Positions 8,921-15,528 of a stretch of DNA of 15,528 nt are shown here, piece by piece. A program made the translations under genes and the position numbers. Every line of letters begins with the position of its first letter. Within the stretch, counting starts at the first letter, position 1. Below the pieces are notes generated by a model. The model had not been told where the DNA came from. It worked only from the letters and a program-made list of their open reading frames with translations, and ran no database searches. The stretch is taken from NCBI GenBank assembly GCA_900642245.1, contig CAAAJI010000525.1:1-15528 (forward strand), read 5' to 3'. This DNA comes from Fragilaria radians (lineage: Eukaryota > Bacillariophyta > Fragilariophyceae > Fragilariales > Fragilariaceae).

Positions 8921-10115
8921 CTTTTCTTGTGGAATCAAAGACTTATGAACATGATCCTTACTTAGAATATGGATATGACTTCAACGGATGTTGGATCAGT
9001 TCTGCATTACTCTTGACTCCGTCCCCAGACAAGACTCAATAATGTGCTCCCTTAATAATTTTTTTCTGTGTCACTCATAGTGTGTAGGGAAACATCAAAT
9101 TTAGAGTCTTTCTTACTAACTTCTTGCGCTTCCCAGAGCTTTATCTTATCAAAGCGCTCATTTTGATGATGTCTATTTCTTTAATTCCTGTCGTAAAGAT
9201 GATAGTGTGCATGAAGTTCGATGCCATTTTTCTCACAGCCTGAGTTGTTTATTTGTGCGAAATCCTCAGTAAAAATGAGGCTTCCACACTTTTAAAAAAA
9301 TAAATTATGGGTGTTGAAAAGCATGCTTGTTGTATGTTTCATGGATTTTGGCGTTCGTTAGGTACAGCAACCACAGCCTTTGTTTGTCGATTGCGTATTT
9401 CAGCCGTGTGGTATTTTTTTAATGTTATAACGCGCTGTACGTATTCTTCAATTGTCGGTGATGAATTTTGTCATCAATTGAGATGTGTCAATTATGAAGT
9501 AGAATAACATGGTGATAAACGTGAAGGTTTTTCCCTCATTAATGCAGTTGCGGATTTATTTCTAGTTGCTACAGATCTGGTGGATTGCTGTCAAGCTAAG
9601 CAATCATTGATTGGTAATATATTGGGTGAGTAAGCTGAAGAGCGGATTTGTGAAGACAATTTACCAAAATTGTCGTTATGACCTTTTCAGTTTACGGCAC
9701 CATTTTGAAGACGTCAAATCACTCAAACTGGAGCAACTTATAAGCCCCTAGATTACAAGCAGGAACGCTCCACAAAATTCTCTACATTTTTGAGTCGCAT
9801 GCAAGTTATGTCTCAGATATGCAAGCAAGAGAGCAATGCATTTCAAGGGTCATCAATACTGCGTTTGCAATTGTAGAGAGCCTAAGCATCATACTTTCAG
9901 GCAGCAATCACCAGAATATGCTTCCACTATACAAAGGGAAAATTTACTATTGCAGATGTTAACAACTCACTTATGTCTATGTTACATTACAAAGGACAGG
10001 ACTTTTGTTTACAAAAATTGTAAGAGAAATAGATCCCCTAACTATAGCAGGCTCAAGGGGGTAATTCACAAGGTGTAAGGTACACCCAAATGCGGTAAAA
10101 AATGCCGACGGGTAA
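8921..10115. other. spacer, no gene supported
   Basis: Frames at 9307-9507 (66 codons) and 9836-10078 (80 codons) begin with ATG but are short, carry unpatterned Cys and His, and match no family I know. Nothing else was recognised. Confidence 0.45.
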
Positions 10116-10373
10116 CCAGTATTTGTTGCAGCCAGGAAAGGTTTAACTAAGGAACAGAGGGGTCCAGTCAAAGGATACGATTACGAGGCTGGCTCTAAAG
10201 GAAGTACAAAGTCAGTAATTAGTGAAATCACCACATTGTCTCATGGATTCATATCAGAGGCAGTTGGGAGTGGAAAGAGAATTTCAAGTATCATGGCAAA
10301 CCTTTTGGTGACAAATCCAAAGCCCGTCCTCAAAATCCCTTGTTGGTCACGTCAAGTCTGTCAGATTCCTTAA
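10116..10373 (+). pseudogene. unidentified 85-codon stop-free relic
   Basis: From the TAA at 10113-10115 to the TAA at 10371-10373 the plus frame is open for 85 codons and has protein-like composition (many Lys, Gly, Glu, Ser), for example KGLTKEQRGPVKGYDYEAGS. The same frame also reads sensibly upstream of the first stop (KVHPNAVKNADG), as if one stop had interrupted a longer gene. There is no early ATG, so it is not an intact gene. I do not recognise the family. In another frame, 10340-10490 includes a GMDVYTDS stretch faintly like the copia RNase H start, which hints at a transposon origin but proves nothing. Confidence 0.3.
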
Positions 10374-10484
10374 ATTTATGCAAAGGAATGAAGTAAGGGC
10401 AAAAGAGGCTTCTAGGACAGGATATTGGCAATGGGGAATGGACGTGTACACAGATTCATGCATTTTCGAATTTAACTTTATTGT

Positions 10485-10795
10485 AATAGAATAAAATGAC
10501 AGGGAATGTGATGCATATGCATGCCTCCAAGAATTTGGCTCTGTCAAAGGTGCACTTATTTCTATAGTGCAAAAGCTGTGCAAGACCTTTCAAGGCATAG
10601 AAAACAATTTCAATAATAATGGACTGTGGAACGGTAATAGGAATACAAATCAATGGAGGCACTTCCAGATAAGTGAATGCGACAATTCCTATGATTGGGG
10701 CCAGGGCACTTTAATAGATTATCAATCATTGCTTTTTGCCCATTCTTTATCTTTGCTCGTCAATTCTTGTGCAGCAAACAAACTAATCACCTTGA
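10485..10795 (+). repeat. diverged direct repeat, copy 2
   Basis: Partner of 8606-8920 in the same orientation, about 1.9 kb away. Anchors here are AATAGAATAAA (10485), TGACAG (10497), GTGAT (10508), GCATATGCATGCC (10513), CCTTTCAAGG (10586), GGAACGGTAATAG (about 10628), AAGTGA (10671), ACAATTC, TTATCAATCATTGCT (about 10719), CCCATTCT-x-TATCTTT, TGCAG and TCACCT. An 87-codon plus frame (10567-10830) crosses it, but the frame is not kept in copy 1, so the repeat is probably noncoding. Confidence 0.55.
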
Positions 10796-11302
10796 ATTGT
10801 TTTGTTGAATCAATGACTATTTACACGTGATTTTTTTCTTTTGTAACCTCTATTTTCACGTATCAATTGTAGCGTTTGGTTTAGTACTGAAGAATGCTAA
10901 TGATGTGGATATTATTTAAATTGACATTTTTTGCTGGAGTAAATATCAACACATGAAAGGATAAATATAAAAGCTATGTAAAGAAGATGTATTCAACATC
11001 TTTGTGATTCAACGTTTTGCTGGAATAGAATAAATTGAATGAAATCCCTATCAATCTCCAAATTTAAGGGCATCCATGTCATTGATTGGGCTTTTTCAAG
11101 TTGCTTCAGGTTGATTAGAAAACAAGAGACTAATATATTGGCAAATTCACCACTATAGTTATGTTTTCCTTTCATTCATGAACAATTGTAGGATCTTGGA
11201 CATGCCGTTCTTCATTTTGCTTCAATGGAAGCGTTGCAGTAACATGCGGAGAAAAATTTATACTCAGATTCAAACTAGTCCAAGATGGAAGTAAAGCTAA
11301 TT
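10796..11302. other. spacer, no gene
   Basis: AT-rich sequence between the repeat copy and the 3' end of the fucosyltransferase gene. No coding frame above 60 codons and no recognisable motif. Confidence 0.5.
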
Positions 11303-11340
11303 CAATTGACAACTTGTACGCAGTTGTAGTATTTCAATTG
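11303..11340 (-). other. nested inverted repeat after the fucosyltransferase stop
   Basis: CAATTG, ACAACT, 7-nt loop, AGTTGT, 7-nt bulge, CAATTG. The inner 6-bp and outer 6-bp stems are both perfect. It begins 5 nt past the stop codon of the minus-strand gene, so it would lie at the start of that mRNA's 3' UTR. Confidence 0.45.
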
Positions 11341-11345
11341 TTTTC

Positions 11346-12632
11346 TTATAAACCTTTCCAGTCGACTGGTAAATAATTACGTAGTCGATCAGGGGTCCAA
11401 TATGATGTATTATAGGATTCAATGGGGTAAACGGTAGGACTTGCTTGAGTCTGGGTTGGTGGTTTGGAAAGGTATGCTGCCCACCATCCAAATGTACCAA
11501 TCGAAGTAATAATATGATGACATTGCGCCAACAAAGTCCATGCCAGGATTGGGTCCAAGGTGGACGATAACAATGATATTCTCTCTTGAGATACAGACAT
11601 GAACTTCTGTTGACGTTGCCACCATGCAAAGTCATCAGTCGAAACAACAAAGTGAACTTGATGATGGTAGTGTTCATCATAATACTTCATGGCACGATCA
11701 TAGTAAGATTTTCCCGGTATTCGATAGGCAGATACGGATTTCATATCACCGCGACGAACATGAATTCCAACATATGTAACGTTAGATCTATGAAGGACTG
11801 AACTCGAATTGGGAGAAATAGGAATCATCTGGTCCACCAAATAATTGACTAGGGATACTGGTGTCGACAATTTCCAAAACTCTCGTAGTTGGGGACGAAT
11901 AAATTCAAAATATCGAAACGAGGACCAAAATCCAACCATCCGAACAACAACGACGTTGTTAATAGCCTTTTCTTTGAATATTGATGTATTGTATCCCCTC
12001 ACGTTCATCATTGACCATTCCTGGTTTCGAAGATAATGTAAGAACCTTGGATCGTAGGTTTCATTACGCTCGTACCATTCTTTTACAAAAGTGTTTGTCC
12101 ATTGTTCCTCAGGACAGGGTAACACCCAGGGACCGGCCATTGGATGAATAATTTTACGACGTTTACGATACGTGGCTTTCGTCAAACACCATTGGACTGT
12201 ACCTCGTGTAGAACCCTCCATGTTAATGGTACTAGGATTCGTCCAATTGACTGCAACATCATCATACGAAGCTAATGTTGCCAATCCCCATGCAGACGAA
12301 TATTGCATCATGAAATTACCCAATCGTCCCTTTACTGCGTGAAGTGCAATCCAAAGTGTGGTATTGTTGTTGGTTGTTGTCGACATGGTCTCTTGTGAAA
12401 AATCGGAAGAAATATTAACAGGAATGGAATAGGATTCCTTGGAGAGATTATTTTGTTCCCAGATATGATGGTGAATAGCTTCATCCATATTTACATCGGG
12501 AATGTTGATTGTAAGTATGGTACGGAATGCTACCAAAACGAAAATAAGAAGCGGCCAAAGAATTAAAGAAAGTATGATTCGCTTTGCAAAGCATGCATCC
12601 ATTGCACGAACAAGACTCCCTCCTTTCATCAC
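11346..12632 (-). CDS. GT11-family alpha-1,2-fucosyltransferase, type II membrane protein
   Basis: 428 residues. The family transfers fucose from GDP-fucose in alpha-1,2 linkage to a galactose-type acceptor on glycans in the Golgi lumen. The N-terminus is short and basic (residues 1-18), with one membrane anchor at about 19-40, then a polar stem and the catalytic domain. Motifs in order: GRLGNFMMQY (103-111 region, the usual G-R/G-x-G-N-x-x-x-Q), GFWSSFRYFE (234-243), VGIHVRRGD (288-296, the GDP-fucose-binding H-x-R-R-x-D motif), FVVSTDDFAWW (328-338) and TSIGTFGWWAAYL (about 376-388). These are the GT11 motif set, also shared with GT10/GT23-type donors only at the RRGD level. Nine or so N-x-S/T sequons fit a lumenal domain. 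Two Met codons open the frame; the anchor position suits either. Single exon, no close neighbour. The acceptor and exact linkage cannot be read from sequence. Confidence 0.88.
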   Translation of the reverse strand: MMKGGSLVRAMDACFAKRIILSLILWPLLIFVLVAFRTILTINIPDVNMDEAIHHHIWEQNNLSKESYSIPVNISSDFSQETMSTTTNNNTTLWIALHAVKGRLGNFMMQYSSAWGLATLASYDDVAVNWTNPSTINMEGSTRGTVQWCLTKATYRKRRKIIHPMAGPWVLPCPEEQWTNTFVKEWYERNETYDPRFLHYLRNQEWSMMNVRGYNTSIFKEKAINNVVVVRMVGFWSSFRYFEFIRPQLREFWKLSTPVSLVNYLVDQMIPISPNSSSVLHRSNVTYVGIHVRRGDMKSVSAYRIPGKSYYDRAMKYYDEHYHHQVHFVVSTDDFAWWQRQQKFMSVSQERISLLSSTLDPILAWTLLAQCHHIITSIGTFGWWAAYLSKPPTQTQASPTVYPIESYNTSYWTPDRLRNYLPVDWKGL

Positions 12633-13304
12633 TTTTTGATAAGATGAGGAGAAATACTGTTATGCCTTAGGAATGAGATTCATCCTCGCGAGCTTCATCT
12701 CCCCTCTCAGTGTATTCACGGATTGACAAAGTTTGCTTCCTGTTGTTTGAATAATGTAATGAATTATACAATGAATAAAGACAACAGTAAGCAAACGAAG
12801 TAACGTCTGTCCCCCGTTGGTAAATAGCGAATTGGAAATGATCGAAACTGAAAAAATTGTAGCAATGCAACACAAATCTTAGGTATTTTTTCTTATCAAA
12901 GAATTCAGTTAAAAGTTTATTAAGCAAGCTCACATTGAAAATCTAATGAGAGGAAAAATTTTGTTTTTAAAGTCTTAGAGAATTGCAACATAGTTCAAAG
13001 TATCTGATTCAGAGGGAACCTGAAAGAAGCGATTGGTAAAGTCTTGAGCAAAGATAGGAACGGAGAATCTAAACCTTTCATGGCAATCCTTGACGATTCT
13101 AATCAATTTTTAAAGCCATTGTAAAAATTAAAGGATTCAGGAAACAGCTGCATCAAAGGATTATGATTATGTAATAGGGACGTTAGGTTACCATTTCTTG
13201 CAAAATAGAGCCAGACTGACATTTCTGTATGAAGGACAAATGTTTTCTTGATGCATGAGGAAAGCCAGAACTTCAATTCATACAACTGTGAATTCTTTGT
13301 TTCT
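12633..13304. other. spacer upstream of the fucosyltransferase gene
   Basis: Should contain the promoter and 5' UTR of the minus-strand gene. Two overlapping minus frames of 71 and 88 codons (12660-12933) lie just upstream. They lack recognisable domains and are likely chance, though a spliced 5' exon cannot be excluded. Confidence 0.45.
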
Positions 13305-13391
13305 CAAATTAAAACGCAAACGCTAATTGTGGAAATTGATTTGAAGCAAACAGTTATTATACAAATTGAGTCAAAACAAACTATTATTATA
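13305..13391 (+). repeat. three-unit 30-bp tandem repeat
   Basis: Units at 13305-13331 (27 bp), 13332-13361 (30 bp) and 13362-13391 (30 bp). Each starts with an AAATT word and contains a GCAAAC/ACAAAC word followed by TA-rich sequence. All unit lengths are multiples of three. In the plus frame they read as a 10-residue repeat (EIDLKQTVII, QIESKQTIII) inside a 66-codon frame that opens at 13251 with ATG. The peptide would be beta-strand-like, but there is no other support for translation. Confidence 0.6.
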
Positions 13392-13624
13392 AATTATTCT
13401 AAAATTATTCTTTTGGTTGATGATTATCGGCAATATATCTTTACTTAAACTAATATTCCACAAAACCCTATTTAAATGCAATGCCATCTGAAACTATACA
13501 TTCATGGGCAGAATTTACTCTATTTTTCCATATATCCTGACCATTGAAGATTATCCAGATCAATCTGTCCATCTAGTATTACTTTTCTGAACAAACTGGA
13601 AAGCTTGCATAGTGCTAAGAAAGG

Positions 13625-13922
13625 ATGATAATCTGGAAGCAATTCCTTAGCTTTTCTTCAACAGATGTAGCTTATGCCTTCATCATGATTCAGCTTTCAA
13701 TATTTGTGCGCGTTTATGGAGAAAACTATTATTGAGATCAAGCCCGTGTCATCAGAGGGAATGCAATAAATTCAGCATTTAAGTTGCCAGAAGAACATCA
13801 TGAGGCTTTGTAGAAATATCTTTCCAAGCTCCATGAAGGGAAAGGTCTCGGAAGAATGTTTCAACGATGTGGAAGCACTTGGTCCTGGTTACATGAAAAA
13901 AACAAAGACACTGGCTAATTGA
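13625..13922 (+). pseudogene. unidentified broken coding relic
   Basis: From the ATG at 13625 the plus frame reads protein-like sequence with only two stops in about 98 codons (TGA at 13733-13735, TAG at 13811-13813), including GNAINSAFKLPEEHHEAL. Past 13800 a second frame takes over with equally protein-like sequence (KVSEECFNDVEALGPGYMKK) and ends at the TGA at 13920-13922. A frame change near 13800-13820 would join the two. I do not recognise the family. It may be a decayed host gene or a transposon remnant. Confidence 0.35.
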
Positions 13923-14458
13923 ATTAACTATACATAGATATTTTATAATTAAATAGTTTTGAAGTCTTACATCAATAAATTTTAATTTTCAGATCTTATT
14001 GTATTCCAAGATATGAATCATGCATTTTATCTTCAATTTTCAGGCTTCCCTATGCCACCCTGATGGATTTAGAGGTGAATAAGAATATAAAGCTTTCAAT
14101 CTATAGCGTGAAGATGAATATTTTTCGCGCTTGTAAGAGATTCGATTCCTCGCAAGATTAGTGGATTAAATGCAAATTGAAAGAGAGTAACGTATGTTGA
14201 TGATGTGATTGCCGAGTGCAATAGCACAATCGGAACGCCTTAAAGAAAGGATTGCTCCAAGTCTTCAGCACTTAATATGAAACAATCTTATACTACCTTT
14301 TCCCTGCTATGACTGCAGACTGTAGCCTGATTCTGCAGCTTTTGATTAGTTTGTGCCAAACTGGAATTCTACAATTTCAAGGCAACAAAATAAGAGTAGT
14401 TGTGATTCTCAGATTATGATTCTTTCTTTATATTAATGCTCTATCAAGAAAAGTGGAT
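13923..14458. other. spacer, no gene
   Basis: AT-rich. A TYVDDVIAE stretch at about 14190-14216 recalls a reverse transcriptase box, but nothing around it supports that reading. No other coding signal. Confidence 0.45.
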
Positions 14459-14490
14459 ATCCAAAGAGAAAACCGAGTACTGCTTTGGAT
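14459..14490 (-). other. 8-bp hairpin downstream of the secreted-protein gene
   Basis: ATCCAAAG, a 16-nt loop, then CTTTGGAT: a perfect 8-bp inverted repeat, 44 nt beyond the stop codon of the minus-strand gene and probably inside its 3' UTR. Confidence 0.45.
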
Positions 14491-14534
14491 CATCATCTAG
14501 GAATGTCAATATAAATTATACAAAGATTTCTAAT

Positions 14535-15194
14535 TCAGAGGATATCTTGACAGCCACTAGTTTCATGAACCTCTCCATTGTCACATGATATTCGTAAGCA
14601 GTTCGTTCCTTGCAAGGCTTCTGATAAGTAAGTGCTTTGGCCTTCCATCATGTCGGTTGCAAGCTCCTCAACAAATTTGGACTCAAGCAAAGTCTCTTGC
14701 AACTTTCGACGTGCATCTGAATTATCGGGTAGGCAGCCTCTGCAAGCATAACTAATCATGCCGTATGCGGAGGCAAACTTAAGTAAAATTAAGTTCCGTT
14801 CTGCCGAGGTTTCTCCAAGACCACGTCGACGTCTTTCTGTCTCGCCCAATGTTTGCGACACAACCTCAAAGCGAGTGGCTAGGAGTGATGCACTATCATC
14901 CATATCTTTCATTAACGCGTTGAAACGAGACTTTACGAGTTTTGAAATGAGATTCATATCACGGTCACCGCCAGCAGTATTTTCGGGAGTTCCGTAAATC
15001 ATGATAGAACATAACGAGGTGTGATCGGAAGTATACCCAAGTGCTTCGTAAGTGGGAGTGACATCTGTTGTATTGGAGGCCGAAGCATTCACTAGAAAAA
15101 GCGACCGATGATCGCTATATTGGACGATGTCCGCATGGCATGAAGATAGAAAAATGAAGAGGAGCAAATTAAAGAGAGAGAACAATCTCGACAT
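14535..15194 (-). CDS. secreted Cys-containing protein of unknown function
   Basis: 219 residues, family not recognised. Residues 1-21 are a clear signal peptide: a short basic start, a Leu/Phe-rich core and a SSCHA end, with likely cleavage before Asp22. No plastid Ala-Phe-x-Pro motif follows, so the expected route is secretion or the endomembrane system. The mature part has six Cys in three close pairs or groups (62; 151 and 154; 199, 204 and 215), consistent with disulfide bonds. The middle (about 80-145) looks helical, with a basic RRRRG run at 121-125 that may be a processing site, and an ARRKLQ stretch at 161-166. Asn-x-Ser/Thr sequons lie at 36 and 41. Intronless, ATG at 15192-15194, TGA at 14535-14537. 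Frame length, signal peptide and higher GC than its flanks argue that it is real. Confidence 0.75.
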   Translation of the reverse strand: MSRLFSLFNLLLFIFLSSCHADIVQYSDHRSLFLVNASASNTTDVTPTYEALGYTSDHTSLCSIMIYGTPENTAGGDRDMNLISKLVKSRFNALMKDMDDSASLLATRFEVVSQTLGETERRRRGLGETSAERNLILLKFASAYGMISYACRGCLPDNSDARRKLQETLLESKFVEELATDMMEGQSTYLSEALQGTNCLRISCDNGEVHETSGCQDIL

Positions 15195-15528
15195 GTTGAT
15201 GCAATAAATAATTCCTGTAGATTAAATTACCTGTTGGTCGTAATTGTTGTTTAGGGTCATGAAGGTGTCATTTCCACTGGTCATTGCAATCCTGAATGCC
15301 TGTCAACCAAAAATCGATACTATTTTTCGACCGCTTTTTAACATGACTCAACCGCGCTTAATTGTGGTTGTATGTTGGCTGTACTGTATCAACTGATTGA
15401 TGAGCAGTAAGGTATGTTGACTGATCCTCACATTCAATAAGTCACTAATTGACATCTTAACCAAGATACTAATCATCTGATTGAAGAAAGCACATAGTAC
15501 GAAAACATTTCTATATTAGACTAGCTTT
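15195..15528. other. upstream region of the secreted-protein gene
   Basis: No gene above the noise. A short minus-strand open stretch (15231-15284, 18 codons from an ATG) ends in CAG followed by GTAATT, like a splice donor, but no acceptor keeps the frame of the downstream gene. It is more likely 5' UTR or promoter. Confidence 0.35.

Noticed and set aside
11297..11680. 127-codon minus-strand frame overlapping the fucosyltransferase
   Set aside because: It is an alternative frame within and beyond the real gene's 3' end, with no domain.
14139..14151. GATTCGATTCC, resembling a tRNA B box
   Set aside because: The flanking bases do not pair as a T-stem and no A box or acceptor stem is visible.
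14190..14216. TYVDDVIAE stretch like a reverse transcriptase active site
   Set aside because: It is only a few residues long, followed by a stop, with no neighbouring RT motifs in any frame. Chance is likelier.
1..15528. CRISPR array, rRNA, operon or prokaryotic origin
   Set aside because: No regularly spaced repeats, no rRNA-like sequence and no ribosome-binding-site-spaced gene clusters. The gene content is eukaryotic algal.

Overview
This window looks like nuclear DNA of a diatom (at least a fucoxanthin-type stramenopile alga). The main evidence is an intact, intronless fucoxanthin-chlorophyll a/c protein gene whose N-terminus is a bipartite plastid-targeting presequence with an AAAFAP cleavage motif. 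Further support comes from a Ty1/copia-type retroelement of the kind common in diatoms and from three compact single-exon genes set in long AT-rich spacers. The species cannot be named from what is visible.

Layout. Bases 1-2400 are AT-rich and hold no convincing gene; one minus-strand stretch (about 1155-1439) may be an old copia integrase fragment. Bases 2703-6104 (minus strand) carry one decayed copia element: gag with zinc knuckles, protease, zinc-binding integrase N-terminus, integrase C-terminus, reverse transcriptase and RNase H, followed by a polypurine tract and the start of a 3' LTR. It is dead: many frameshifts and stops, the integrase catalytic core is gone, and Asp-to-Asn changes hit both the protease and the reverse transcriptase active sites. 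No matching 5' LTR was found by eye. Bases 6933-7565 (plus) are the FCP light-harvesting gene, head-to-head with the dead element and about 0.8 kb from it. Bases 7566-11302 are non-genic, with a diverged direct duplication (about 8606-8920 and 10485-10795) and an unexplained 85-codon stop-free stretch (10116-10373). Bases 11346-12632 (minus) encode a type II membrane glycosyltransferase of the GT11 alpha-1,2-fucosyltransferase family. Bases 12633-14534 contain a small 30-bp tandem repeat and a broken protein-like frame. Bases 14535-15194 (minus) encode a 219-residue secreted Cys-containing protein of unknown function.

The three intact genes do not form a visible pathway: one acts in the plastid thylakoid, one in the Golgi and one is secreted. 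All three have an inverted repeat close behind the stop codon. I see no prokaryote-type operon, CRISPR array, rRNA or credible tRNA gene, and no clear sign of a new multi-gene system. The best leads are the mutation pattern in the retroelement, the duplicated spacer segment, the unidentified coding relics and the secreted protein.
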